From Flavobacteriaceae bacterium CRH (lineage in GTDB: Bacteria; Bacteroidota; Bacteroidia; Flavobacteriales; Flavobacteriaceae): DNA of 64,000 nucleotides. The position numbers were made by a program, and so were the translations under genes. Below are positions 52,843 through 62,102 of the stretch, one piece after another. Position 1 is the first letter of the stretch; each line of letters begins with the position of its first letter. The notes beneath the pieces are model-generated. The model was not told the origin of the DNA. It saw only the letters and a program-made list of their open reading frames with translations, and searched no databases. The DNA is taken from NCBI GenBank assembly GCA_001507425.1, contig LMAJ01000013.1, positions 62,001 to 126,000 of the forward strand, written 5' to 3'.

Positions 52843-53524
52843 AACTCTTTTGTTTGAGCATATATCCGGTTCCTTTTATCGTATGAATGAGCGGAGTAGG
52901 GAAGTTCTTGTCTATTTTATTCCTTAAATAATTAATATAAACATCTACTGTATTTGATGTCGTATCAAAATCGATATTCCAAACGGCTTGTGCGATTTCA
53001 ATTCTGGATAAAGCTTTTTCACGGTTTTTCATAAAAAAGATCAAAAGCTTTAGTTCTCTCGAAGACAGGTTTAATTCTTTACCGTCTCTTGTTGCGCTTT
53101 GTTCTTTCATATTTATTTCGACTCCCGCATACGACTGGAAATCGAGAATTCCGTTGCTGAATTCTGTACGACGAAGCTGTGCGTTTATTCTCGCCAGCAA
53201 TTCTTCAAACAAAAAAGGTTTTGCAAGATAATCGTCGGCCCCGGCTTGCAAGCCTTTTACTTTTTCGTGTGGCGTATCTAATGCGCTTAAAATAAGAATG
53301 GGAACTATAATTTTTCTGCTTCTTAAAAGTTCGCAAACTTCAAATCCTGTAATATCAGGAAGCATTATATCCAGAATAATAATATTATATTCATTCTCCA
53401 TAACTTCTTTTATGGCGTCAAAACCTTTTGCAATTGTTTTAACTTCATAGAGATGTTCTTCAAGACCTCTCGTAATAAAAGAAGCGACTCTGGGATCATC
53501 TTCAACTAATAATACTTTATTCAT
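52832..53524 (-). CDS. OmpR/PhoB family response regulator
   Basis: The 230-residue protein has a receiver domain with the acidic pocket (VEDD, 8-10), phosphorylation site Asp52 (IILDIMLPD), the conserved Lys102 (LAKPF) and a C-terminal winged helix (about 128-227, with LSSRELKLLIFFMKNREKALSRIEI and IDKNFPTPLIHTIKGTGYML). It is the first gene of the two-gene operon with the sensor kinase, which starts 11 bases inside its 3' end. Targets cannot be told from the window; the adjacent Oar-like gene is one possibility. Confidence 0.94.
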   Translation of the reverse strand: MNKVLLVEDDPRVASFITRGLEEHLYEVKTIAKGFDAIKEVMENEYNIIILDIMLPDITGFEVCELLRSRKIIVPILILSALDTPHEKVKGLQAGADDYLAKPFLFEELLARINAQLRRTEFSNGILDFQSYAGVEINMKEQSATRDGKELNLSSRELKLLIFFMKNREKALSRIEIAQAVWNIDFDTTSNTVDVYINYLRNKIDKNFPTPLIHTIKGTGYMLKQKSYES

Positions 53525-53718
53525 AAGTGAATATAATTGGCGTTTTTACTATTGTAAATTAAGAGATACAATAGTTATCAGGATTTTTTATGAAAATTAT
53601 TTTTTAGCGTTTAATTCTAAAAGCATATTCTCAATCATTTGCAAGAATGCATAATCATTGGTCAATGATGAAATTCTATGTCATAAAAGTAATTAAAAGT
53701 ATTACCTCTGGCAAAAAA

Positions 53719-53743
53719 AAACTCCATTATAATAATGAAGTTT
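53719..53743. terminator. Terminator after the SRPBCC gene
   Basis: An AT-rich hairpin (AAACTCCATTAT with ATAATGAAGTTT, one mismatch) lies 43 bases after the SRPBCC stop. It has A and T runs on both flanks. Confidence 0.55.
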
Positions 53744-53785
53744 CTTTATAGATATAGTTTTGAAAATCTGGATTTTCCGGCTAAA

Positions 53786-54286
53786 TTATTTTTGCGATAA
53801 AGAGGTCAATAATTCTTCTAAACTATTTATAGTCATTTTAAAGCCTTCTACAAATCCCATTTCTATCATTTTTTCCATACGTTCAAGTGATTCATTTGTA
53901 ATGATCAGGTTCAATTTTGTGATGTCGTTTTGTTCGCTAAAATTAAAATCCCAGACAGAACCCGGTAATTGAGGATTTTCATCTTTGTCTGCAAAAGCGT
54001 TGTGCATTTTAAAATTGGTTTTCGGAGTAATAGAAGTATATTCCTGAATTGACCAATGTTCTTGTCCATCGGGACTTATCATCGCATAAAATCTTTTTCC
54101 GCCTACTTTAAAATCCATATATTTTGTTTTGGCAGTATAAGGTTTTGGTGCAACCCATTGATCCAGTATTTCTGATGTAGTAAAGGCATCCCAAACCAAC
54201 GAAAGTTCAGCGGCAAATTCTCTGGTTATGACTACCGTTTTTGTTGCTTTGTCAACGGTAAAATCAAATAGTAAATTGTTTTTCAT
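53786..54286 (-). CDS. SRPBCC (AHSA1-like) domain protein
   Basis: The 166-residue protein is a single START/Bet v1-like domain of the AHSA1/CalC group: [31 protein letters not shown] is the typical first part and the C-terminal helix is [27 protein letters not shown]. These proteins bind hydrophobic small molecules, and their ligands are usually unknown. It overlaps the ArsR-type regulator gene by four bases, a very common pairing in Bacteroidota, in which the two act as a small-molecule response unit. Confidence 0.9.
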   Translation of the reverse strand: MKNNLLFDFTVDKATKTVVITREFAAELSLVWDAFTTSEILDQWVAPKPYTAKTKYMDFKVGGKRFYAMISPDGQEHWSIQEYTSITPKTNFKMHNAFADKDENPQLPGSVWDFNFSEQNDITKLNLIITNESLERMEKMIEMGFVEGFKMTINSLEELLTSLSQK

Positions 54287-54603
54287 TTTTTATTTTTTTT
54301 AATTGTTGATAATACGTCATCGAGTTGGTTAAATCGGATTTCCCAGATTTCTCTAAATTGACTTAACCAGTTGTCAATCTCTTTCATTTTTTCAATTTCA
54401 AGCGAATAATAAATTTCTCTGCCTTGATGCTCTTGTTTTAACAACTCACATTCTGTTAATATTTTTAAATGTTTCGACACCGCCTGGCGCGTCGTGTTAA
54501 AATTGTCTGCAATTGCATTTGGCGTCATAGCCTGCAATGAAATCAGGGCAATAATAGCCCTTCGTGTCGGGTCGGCTATGGCTTGAAAAACGTCTCGTCT
54601 CAT
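54283..54603 (-). CDS. ArsR family transcriptional regulator
   Basis: The start is set at the ATG at 54603 ([17 protein letters not shown]), the usual beginning; the open frame continues to 54651 but that would include the -7 box. The 106-residue protein has the ArsR winged helix ([43 protein letters not shown]) and lacks the metal-binding CxC site, so it does not sense metal in the classical way. Its gene overlaps the SRPBCC gene by four bases and has a complete promoter with direct repeats upstream. Confidence 0.92.
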   Translation of the reverse strand: MRRDVFQAIADPTRRAIIALISLQAMTPNAIADNFNTTRQAVSKHLKILTECELLKQEHQGREIYYSLEIEKMKEIDNWLSQFREIWEIRFNQLDDVLSTIKKNKK

Positions 54604-54994
54604 TTGTCTTTTTTTATTCGTGAAACTATTCGGTTGCAAATATATGCGCAACTATTTGGTTTCGCAAATATTTTTGAATGTTTTTTATTTTAATTTTAAA
54701 AAGTGTGATTTTGGATCGTTCATTAACTAAAAAAAAAAGCGGCTTATAATACCTCAAAATCATAATTCTGAAAAGAGTTTATTTAAGAATTTAGTTGTTT
54801 TAAGTTTATTTGATAATTTTTCAGTACTTATCAGCATTTTTAATTTGCTGAGGAGATTTATTTGAGCAACGTAAGGTTATTTTTATAAATAAGATATTAT
54901 TCGACCCTCTGAGTTTCAGTACTGAACCATCTTTTAGTTTTTGACATAAAAAATGTTTAATATTGCTTTTTCGATACTCAACCCCTTTTAGTTA
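54604..54994. other. 391-base intergenic region between the ArsR and ECF sigma genes
   Basis: It holds the ArsR promoter and direct repeats (54624-54668) and a perfect 12-base palindrome TTCAGTACTGAA (54915-54926) about 70 bases before the sigma gene. The middle part (54670-54900) is AT-rich with no ORF or other feature seen. Confidence 0.65.
54624..54668 (-). promoter_or_regulatory. Promoter and direct-repeat operator of the ArsR/SRPBCC operon
   Basis: On the minus strand TTTG (54665-54668), 20 bases, TATATTTG (54637-54644) is an exact Bacteroidota promoter, with the start codon 33 bases downstream. AACTATTCGGTT (54624) and AACTATTTGGTT (54650) form a direct repeat with a 26-base period, one copy inside the spacer, suited to repressor binding. 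Confidence 0.65.
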
Positions 54995-55564
54995 ATGCCT
55001 GTTTATAGTAAATATGCTGATCATATTTTGTTAGATCTTCTTAAAGAAGATGATCAATTAGCGTATACAGAAATTTTTGAAAGGTATTCTAAAATCCTGG
55101 TTAATCATGCTTATAAAATGCTTGGTAATCAGGATGAAGCAAACGATGTTGTTCAGGAAGTATTCTTATCAATCTGGAACAAGCGTAACGAATTGGCAAT
55201 TACCGGATCTCTTTCTTCTTATTTATACAAAGCAACAAAAAACAGAATTCTAAATTATATCGCCCACGAAAAAGTGGTTTCGCGATATGCTGATTCAATT
55301 TCGGGTTTTATTGAAAATGATTATGTTTTAGCTGATTCAAAGCTTAGAGAAGAAGAACTGGAAGCTATTATTGCTAAAGAAATTGCTTTACTACCCGAAA
55401 AAATGCGCGAAGTTTTTCTTTTAAGAAAGGTAGAAGAGCTTTCATACGATGAAATTGCGCTTCAATTGAATATTACAGATAAAACTGCCAAACAACAAGT
55501 ATATAATTCACTAAAAATACTACGAGAAAAACTCAAGTCTTTAATGGGTGTTTTTATTTGGTAA
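54995..55564 (+). CDS. ECF RNA polymerase sigma factor (FecI-like, Bacteroidota sigma-70 family)
   Basis: The 189-residue protein has sigma region 2 (DDQLAYTEIFERYSKILVNHAYKMLGNQDEANDVVQEVFLSIW, about 16-60) and region 4 (LPEKMREVFLLRKVEELSYDEIALQLNITDKTAKQQVYNSLKILR, about 132-178). It is of the kind paired with FecR anti-sigma factors and SusC-type receptors with an STN domain, all of which follow here. It should direct transcription of the susC-susD-protease genes when the receptor signals ligand. The FecR gene begins 195 bases downstream. Confidence 0.93.
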   Translation: MPVYSKYADHILLDLLKEDDQLAYTEIFERYSKILVNHAYKMLGNQDEANDVVQEVFLSIWNKRNELAITGSLSSYLYKATKNRILNYIAHEKVVSRYADSISGFIENDYVLADSKLREEELEAIIAKEIALLPEKMREVFLLRKVEELSYDEIALQLNITDKTAKQQVYNSLKILREKLKSLMGVFIW

Positions 55565-55685
55565 ATTATAGTATTGTATTTGTTAATTTCTATGTTATAA
55601 TCTACTCATAATAGCTTTATTGGTTAATAAAATTTAATGTTGTTATGGATTTGTTAATGATATAATAATATTTTTTTAATTTTTT

Positions 55686-55708
55686 TTTTGTCATTGTCTA
55701 TGACAAAA
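55686..55708. promoter_or_regulatory. Inverted repeat upstream of the fecR-like gene
   Basis: TTTTGTCAT-TGTCT-ATGACAAAA has perfect nine-base arms and lies 51 bases before the FecR start codon. It has T runs on its left side only, so it is a better operator candidate than a terminator for the plus strand. Confidence 0.4.
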
Positions 55709-55759
55709 GTTATTTATAACTGTCTTACTTAAAACAGGACAAAATTTCTTGTTGTAATT

Positions 55760-56899
55760 ATGAATGAAACTGAAATTTTAGCGTTGCTGCAAAAACACCA
55801 AAATGGTTCTTTATCTAATGAAGATGAGGATAAACTAGATGCGTGGTATTTGCACAAAGCTTCTAATAGTACTAAACAGCTTAACGAATATGAGCTGGAA
55901 GATAGTTACGAATACTTAAAATCAAAATTACCACTGCAACAGGAAAAGAAGGTAATTAGCCTTTGGCCGCGTGTTGCTGTTGCGGCATCTATTGCTTTGT
56001 TATTAGGTACGGGAATGTTTTATTTTACAAAACCAAAAGAGCAAATTATTCAGGTTGCAGAAAAACCACAGGAAATTGCTCCCGGAGGAAATAGAGGAAT
56101 CCTGACACTTTCAAACGGAAAGCAAATTGTTCTGGCTGATATATCGGCAAAAGATACCATTGCCAAAGAAGGAGAAGAAGATGAAATTACCATTAAAATG
56201 GGCGCTAATGGAGTTATTACCTATATCGTAAATCCGGATGCTGATGCTTCAAAAGAAGATCCTGATTCATTCAATACACTTTCGACCCCAACAGGCGGAC
56301 AATATAATATTGTTTTGGCAGACGGAACAAAAGTTTATCTAAATGCAGTTTCATCTATTAAATATCCAACACAGTTTAATGGAGATGAAAGAGTAGTGGA
56401 GCTGGAAGGAGAAGCTTATTTTGAAGTTGCCAAAAATAAAAGCAAACCTTTTATCGTAAAATCGGGCGAGCAGTCTATAGAAGTACTTGGAACGCATTTT
56501 AACGTACATGCTTATAATAATGAAGCTGTTATAAAAACTACTTTATTAGAAGGAAGTGTAGCGGTTGCTTATAAAAATCAAAAATCAGTTTTAAAACCGG
56601 GGCAGCAATCTAATGTATCCGAGAACTTTACTAAAATTAAAATTAGAGAAGTTGACACAGAAGCAACTATTGCCTGGAAAAATGGTCGTTTTAAATTTGA
56701 TAATGCCGATCTGAAAACGGTTATGAGACAATTAGAACGCTGGTACGGAATTAAAGTAGAGTACCGTGGCGATGTTTCAGATGTTAGGTTTAACGGAGGA
56801 ACGTTTATGAATAAAAATTTGTCTGAAGTATTAAAAGTACTTGAGCTTAGTGATATAAAATTTAAGGTTGAAGGAAAAATAATTATTGTGTATCCCTGA
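55760..56899 (+). CDS. FecR family anti-sigma factor
   Basis: The 379-residue protein has a short cytoplasmic N-terminal sigma-binding part (1-70), one TM helix (about 74-91, VAVAASIALLLGTGMFYF) and a large periplasmic FecR region with the typical APGGNRGILTLSNGKQIVLAD start, LSTPTGGQYNIVLADGTKVYLNAVSSIKYPTQF, EGEAYFEVAKNKSKPFIV and a C-terminal DUF4974 (FDNADLKTVMRQLERWYGIKV). It keeps the ECF sigma factor inactive until the STN domain of the SusC protein touches its periplasmic part. A hairpin (56939-56967) separates it from the susC gene. Confidence 0.93.
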   Translation: MNETEILALLQKHQNGSLSNEDEDKLDAWYLHKASNSTKQLNEYELEDSYEYLKSKLPLQQEKKVISLWPRVAVAASIALLLGTGMFYFTKPKEQIIQVAEKPQEIAPGGNRGILTLSNGKQIVLADISAKDTIAKEGEEDEITIKMGANGVITYIVNPDADASKEDPDSFNTLSTPTGGQYNIVLADGTKVYLNAVSSIKYPTQFNGDERVVELEGEAYFEVAKNKSKPFIVKSGEQSIEVLGTHFNVHAYNNEAVIKTTLLEGSVAVAYKNQKSVLKPGQQSNVSENFTKIKIREVDTEATIAWKNGRFKFDNADLKTVMRQLERWYGIKVEYRGDVSDVRFNGGTFMNKNLSEVLKVLELSDIKFKVEGKIIIVYP

Positions 56900-56938
56900 T
56901 TTTAAATTTACCCGATTATATTGAACTATAAACTAAAA

Positions 56939-56967
56939 AACCAGAAGCAGTTGCGATGCCTCTGGTT
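56939..56967 (+). terminator. Hairpin between the fecR-like and susC-like genes
   Basis: AACCAGAAGC and GCCTCTGGTT form a ten-base stem with one mismatch and a nine-base loop, followed by GTTAAAAAG. It has no strong T run. It could be a weak terminator or an RNA-stabilising hairpin that sets different levels for regulator and transporter. Confidence 0.5.
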
Positions 56968-57032
56968 GTTAAAAAGTCTATAGCCAGTATAAGTTGTCCA
57001 CCTATTGTTTAACTATAACCAAATGTAAATGT

Positions 57033-60000
57033 ATGAAATTTAATTTACAACCAAAAAAACCTTACAAAAAAGTCGGAAAAAAAATTTCCGGATTTCATTT
57101 TTCTAATCCTTTATGGATGTTTAGTGCTTTGCTAATGCTGCTTTGCAGTTATACAGGTCAGGCACAGAATATTACTATTAGCTTTAATGACGCTCCGCTT
57201 GAAACGGTGCTGAAAGAAGTAGCCAAACAGGCTAATTACGAAGCTTTTTACACTCAGAGTTTATTAAAAAATTCGAATCCTGTAACTATTAATGTTAAGA
57301 ATTCGCCTTTAAAAGAAACTTTAAATTTAATTTTTAAGAATCAAAAATTAAAGTACACGATTACCAATCAAACTATAGTGGTGAGTCCACAAGGAGGCGC
57401 AGATTTGGGAAACGCCCTAACGGACATTCGCGGAAAAGTAGTAAATAGTAAAAATGAGCCTTTTCCGGGTATAAATGTCAATGTATTAGGAACAAACAAA
57501 CATAGTACAACTGATTTTGATGGTAGCTTTTCTTTTAGCGGTGTGCCATCAGATGGTGTCATTGAAGTTTCAGGATTAACTATTGAGAAAAAATCTTTTA
57601 CGATTAACGGACGTAATATAGTGTCATTAGTTGTTGAAGAGAAAGTTTCTGTAATGAAAGAAATTGTAGTAACGGGTTATCAAAATATTGCAAGAAGCCA
57701 ATTTACGGGTGCAATTTCTAAAATTGATGAAAAAACCTTAAACGAAAATCTTAATGCAAGTTTATCAACTGCACTTGAAGGTCGTATAGCAGGTTTGATG
57801 ATGCAAAAAAATGTAACAGGCAGCGATGCAGATAAAGCTATACTAAGAGGTATGGGAACCTTTTCTAATACAGTAGGTTACAGTCCGCTTTTGGTAATTG
57901 ATGGTCTTCCAACCGAATTAACTTTGGAGGATATTAATCCTTACGATGTTGAAAGTGTCAATGTTCTTAAAGATGCAGCAGCAGCCTCTATTTATGGTTC
58001 AAGAGCAGCAAACGGTATTATTGTTATAATTACCAAAAAAGGAAGTGGTAGTTTAAAGGTAAGTATAAATTCTGATTTCTTTGTTTCTACAAAACCAAAT
58101 TTGAGAGATATGAATTATGCCTCTACAAGCGACATGATTGATTTTGAACAATCTGTATACAATAGAGAGCGAGCAAGATTTACTAATACAACTACGATGT
58201 TCAATAATTATGGAGATATTGGCAGCAGCAGTATAAAATATTATAGCCCTCTTTACCAGCTAAACAGAGATTTAGAAGATGGTAAAATTAACAATGCCGA
58301 TTACGACAGCACGATTTCTCAATGGAGAAAGAACGACTACAATAAAGATTATCGTGATAATGTATGGCAAAATGAATTTAGACAACGTTACAATATTGCA
58401 TTTTCGGGCAGTACTAGCAGACAAAATACTTATGTGTCTTTTAATTATGACGAGTCACAAGGCCGTATTATAAACAACGAAAGCAGGGCATTTAATCTAT
58501 ATGCAAAAACTAGTTTTCAGGTATACAGTTGGTTAAATGCAACAATTGGATTAAACGGAACTTACAGCAATGATGATGTTACTGATTCTAGTTATGGTAA
58601 TTATGATATTCAAAAAAGATACGAACGTATTACTGATGACAACGGAAATCGTGTAATATCGCCGTTTGTAGGTATTAGCGATGGTTTTACATCCGGTGGT
58701 GTTATTAACCCGGCTGTAGCTGCAAAAATAAATAGTTTAAGTGGCTTTAAACCAGTTACTTTTAATGTTTTAGATGCACTTAATGAAGGTATTACAAAGC
58801 AAAACTCACTAAGTTTAAGAGCTTTTGCAAACCTGCGCGCCAAGATATGGGGAGGTTTAAGCTTTAATACACAATTTCAGTACGAAACAAGAAGAAACGA
58901 TAACGAGCAATATAATGATATCAACTCTTATAAAATGCGTTCTGCGATTAATTCATTAACGGGATATGCTCCTGCTACTAATACTTATACTTATGTAGAT
59001 GGTTTCTCAACAGGAGGCCGATACAAACAATTAAGCAGTCAGGCGAGCAACTATTCATTTAGAAATCAATTTGATTATACTCAGGATTTTAACGATGGTA
59101 AACATTCTGTTACAGCCATGGTTGGTACTGAGATGCGCGAAACTTATGTTCCAAGAACAATTGAACAAATAAGATACGGTTACGATCCTGTTACACTTAC
59201 CTCTGCAGTAATTAATAACCTTGCTCTTAGCCAGACAGGAGTTGCAAGTTATATTTATGGAAATAACAGAACTTTAGGAGCGGTATCAAGAACACAGACA
59301 GAAATTTTACACCGTTATTTTTCGGTTTTTAGTACTTTGGGTTACACCTTTTTATCTAAATATAACTTAACCGGAAGTTACAGAGTTGACAGAGCAGACT
59401 TATTTGGGGTAGATCCTAAATATAAAAACCGTCCTTTGTGGTCTGCAGGTTTAGGATGGAATGTGAGCAGCGAAGATTTCATGAGAGATATACAATGGGT
59501 AACTGCGCTAAAATTTAGAGCTACTTATGGTGTAAACGGAAATATAGATCAAAATACAACGCCATACATCACGGCGACAAGAAGAAACGATAACTTATAT
59601 CAATCTTTACAATATACAAATATCACGGCACAGCCAAATCCTATGTTAAGATGGGAAAAAACGCAAACTACCAACTTTGGTTTAGATTATAGCTTATTTT
59701 TAAGTAAGTTAAGAGGTAGTATTGATATTTATCATAAATACAGTACCGATTTATTGGCTACTACAGATTTAGATCCTACTGTTGGTGCATTGACAAGAAA
59801 AATTAATGCCGGAGCTTTACTAAACAAAGGAGTAGAATTTAGTGTTGGTTCTGACTGGTACAATAATGGTAATTTTCATATTGGTTCTAATGTAGTTTTG
59901 GGCTTCAACAAAACGACTGTTGAAAAAATAACCAGAGCTGAATCTAGTGCTTCTTCATATGTAAGTTCACCAATAGATTATTTTTTAGTAAACGAAGGAT

Positions 60001-60668
60001 ATAACGCTTTGTATGCTTACAAATATGGAGGAACAGTTAACGGATACCCTTATGTTTTAGATGAAAATGGAAATCCGTCAATGACTTTTGATGCCAATGG
60101 AAATCCGGTATCTACAAGTATAAAAACAATTACAAATACTGCTGCTTTAGTAAATATGGGAAGTTTAACACCAACTTATACCGGTTCATTTTCTCAGAGA
60201 TTTTCTTACAGACAATTTGACCTGAATTTATTATTTGTTTTTTCTGGAGGAAACGTAATGCGTAAAGAAACAATAGATATGAGTTCTGATGCAGTAAACA
60301 ATGCAGGTATTACAGATCGTTACACAGATGCAAATCAAAATGGCAATACCCGTTTGTATGTAGATTTTGACGAAAGTGTTAGAAACTATGCAGGAACAAT
60401 CAGCAGTCAATGGAGAAATTCTGATGTGAATGTTGTAGATGGAGATTACATCAAATTGAGAAATATCTCACTAGGTTATAATTTACCAAAAAACTTTGCC
60501 AATAAAATTAAAATGGCATCGGCAAAATTTACTTTTCAGGTAAACAATCTTTGGTACTGGAGTGCTGCAGGGCATCATATTGATCCTGAAGTATATTCTG
60601 CCAATTCAGGTACACGTAATTTACCTTTGCCTAAAACTTTCTTATTTGGCTTTAATCTAACTCTTTAA
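57033..60668 (+). CDS. SusC/RagA family TonB-linked outer membrane protein with STN signalling domain
   Basis: The ATG at 57033 is chosen; the open frame reaches a TTG at 56994. The protein has a long signal peptide with its hydrophobic core near residues 30-43 and cleavage near TGQAQN, an STN domain (about 45-115, ISFNDAPLETVLKEVAKQANY), a carboxypeptidase-regulatory domain (about 128-205), the SusC plug (KEIVVTGYQNIARSQFTGAIS, LEGRIAGLMM, AILRGMGTFS, PLLVIDGLP, VESVNVLKDAAAASIYGSRAANGIIVIITKKG) and a barrel to the C-terminal FGFNLTL. SusC forms a pedal-bin transporter with SusD. The STN domain signals to the FecR-like protein encoded upstream. Confidence 0.95.
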   Translation: MKFNLQPKKPYKKVGKKISGFHFSNPLWMFSALLMLLCSYTGQAQNITISFNDAPLETVLKEVAKQANYEAFYTQSLLKNSNPVTINVKNSPLKETLNLIFKNQKLKYTITNQTIVVSPQGGADLGNALTDIRGKVVNSKNEPFPGINVNVLGTNKHSTTDFDGSFSFSGVPSDGVIEVSGLTIEKKSFTINGRNIVSLVVEEKVSVMKEIVVTGYQNIARSQFTGAISKIDEKTLNENLNASLSTALEGRIAGLMMQKNVTGSDADKAILRGMGTFSNTVGYSPLLVIDGLPTELTLEDINPYDVESVNVLKDAAAASIYGSRAANGIIVIITKKGSGSLKVSINSDFFVSTKPNLRDMNYASTSDMIDFEQSVYNRERARFTNTTTMFNNYGDIGSSSIKYYSPLYQLNRDLEDGKINNADYDSTISQWRKNDYNKDYRDNVWQNEFRQRYNIAFSGSTSRQNTYVSFNYDESQGRIINNESRAFNLYAKTSFQVYSWLNATIGLNGTYSNDDVTDSSYGNYDIQKRYERITDDNGNRVISPFVGISDGFTSGGVINPAVAAKINSLSGFKPVTFNVLDALNEGITKQNSLSLRAFANLRAKIWGGLSFNTQFQYETRRNDNEQYNDINSYKMRSAINSLTGYAPATNTYTYVDGFSTGGRYKQLSSQASNYSFRNQFDYTQDFNDGKHSVTAMVGTEMRETYVPRTIEQIRYGYDPVTLTSAVINNLALSQTGVASYIYGNNRTLGAVSRTQTEILHRYFSVFSTLGYTFLSKYNLTGSYRVDRADLFGVDPKYKNRPLWSAGLGWNVSSEDFMRDIQWVTALKFRATYGVNGNIDQNTTPYITATRRNDNLYQSLQYTNITAQPNPMLRWEKTQTTNFGLDYSLFLSKLRGSIDIYHKYSTDLLATTDLDPTVGALTRKINAGALLNKGVEFSVGSDWYNNGNFHIGSNVVLGFNKTTVEKITRAESSASSYVSSPIDYFLVNEGYNALYAYKYGGTVNGYPYVLDENGNPSMTFDANGNPVSTSIKTITNTAALVNMGSLTPTYTGSFSQRFSYRQFDLNLLFVFSGGNVMRKETIDMSSDAVNNAGITDRYTDANQNGNTRLYVDFDESVRNYAGTISSQWRNSDVNVVDGDYIKLRNISLGYNLPKNFANKIKMASAKFTFQVNNLWYWSAAGHHIDPEVYSANSGTRNLPLPKTFLFGFNLTL

Positions 60669-60672
60669 AAAA

Positions 60673-62097
60673 ATGAAACATATACATATTATACTGCTGT
60701 CGCTTGTGATGTTAACTGTAGCATCTTGCGAAGATTACACAGATGTTACACCTAAAGGAGCTTTAGTGGTAGAAACAGCTGCACAATTTTATGAACTGGT
60801 ATCGCTTCCAAACAGAGGATATCCTATCAATAACTTTCAGTATTTGTCTGACGATCAATGGATGAAAGAAGCAGACGTGATAGGAAAGACTCCGAACATT
60901 AATACTATTAATTTTACTTTTGACGAAACTACCGATAGGGTTTCTTTATTGTCAACATCGAGCTTTTATAACCAGGCTTACACTTATATTAACAGATGGA
61001 ATACCATTATTTCATTAGTTGATAATAGTAAAGGAGATGATGCTACAAAACAATTAGCAAAAGCAGAAGCCAAAATTTTTAGAGCATACGATCACTTTTT
61101 GTTAATTAACACCTATGCAAAGGCTTATGATCCGCAAACTGCCACTACTGATGGTGGTATTTGTATCATGGATAAATTTGATTTAGAGGCACAGCCATCA
61201 AAATCTACTGTAGCAGAAGTTTACGATTTTATTCAGAAAGATATAGACGAGGCATTGCCATATCTTCAGCAAAAACCAGTAGATGTTTATCATCCGTCAT
61301 TAGCATTTGCTTATGCATTTAAAGCAAAAGTGCACTTGTTTAAGCGTGAAATTGCCAGTGCCAGAGAAGCATCTGAAAAGTCTTTAAGCTATAACAATCA
61401 AATATTTGATATGGTTGCTTATAATGCACAAGGCGGACCAAATGTACTTGCCGTTCCCGCAGCAAATAATGTAGAAGTACTAAGCTACCAGTATATGACG
61501 GGTTACAATGAAATGAACTTTGCATATCAATATATCATAAGTCCGGAACTAAGAACTTTATTTGGTACAAACGATGCACGTTTTAATTTGTTTTTCAATA
61601 CGACCAGTACAACAAACCTGGATCAGGGATCAAATACGGCGTATTGGGCAACAGTGTATACGAAATACTTTTATTCTACAGTTGGAATGAAAACAACTGA
61701 GGTTTATTTGATGCTCGCAGAATGTTATGCCAGAGAAGATAAACTTACTGAAGCAGTTGATGTTTTAAATACATTAAGAGCAAAACGTATTTTATCCGGT
61801 ACTGTAAATTTAGCAGTTCCAACTACCAGAAAAGAAACGATGGAACTTGTTATAAACGAACGCAGAAAAGAATTGCTTTTGGGCTTTAACCGCTTTTTTG
61901 ATCTTAAGCGATTAAACAACGAAACGGAATATGCAAAAACGATTACAAGAGTATTTCCAATCGTTAACAAAACCGTTGCTCAAAAAACGTATACATTACA
62001 GCCTAATTCAAGATTGTACATTATACCGTTTCCTTTATCGGTGCTTACAAAGAATCCAAAACTTACTTTAAACACAGACGAAAAAGTACCATTTTAA
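60673..62097 (+). CDS. SusD/RagB family surface lipoprotein
   Basis: The 474-residue lipoprotein has a signal ending in TVASC (Cys19) followed by EDYTDVTP, which also fits surface export. It has the SusD fold pattern: a helical TPR-like scaffold (AEAKIFRAYDHFLLINTYAKAYD, STVAEVYDFIQKDIDEALPYL, LAFAYAFKAKVHLF) and the C-terminal RagB/SusD part (TEVYLMLAECYAREDKLTEAVDVLNTLRAKRI, ELVINERRKELLLGFNRFFDLKRLN). It starts four bases after the susC stop. It binds the ligand on top of the SusC barrel. With a protease gene downstream, peptides are a more likely cargo than glycans. Confidence 0.95.
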   Translation: MKHIHIILLSLVMLTVASCEDYTDVTPKGALVVETAAQFYELVSLPNRGYPINNFQYLSDDQWMKEADVIGKTPNINTINFTFDETTDRVSLLSTSSFYNQAYTYINRWNTIISLVDNSKGDDATKQLAKAEAKIFRAYDHFLLINTYAKAYDPQTATTDGGICIMDKFDLEAQPSKSTVAEVYDFIQKDIDEALPYLQQKPVDVYHPSLAFAYAFKAKVHLFKREIASAREASEKSLSYNNQIFDMVAYNAQGGPNVLAVPAANNVEVLSYQYMTGYNEMNFAYQYIISPELRTLFGTNDARFNLFFNTTSTTNLDQGSNTAYWATVYTKYFYSTVGMKTTEVYLMLAECYAREDKLTEAVDVLNTLRAKRILSGTVNLAVPTTRKETMELVINERRKELLLGFNRFFDLKRLNNETEYAKTITRVFPIVNKTVAQKTYTLQPNSRLYIIPFPLSVLTKNPKLTLNTDEKVPF

Positions 62098-62102
62098 TTC
62101 TA

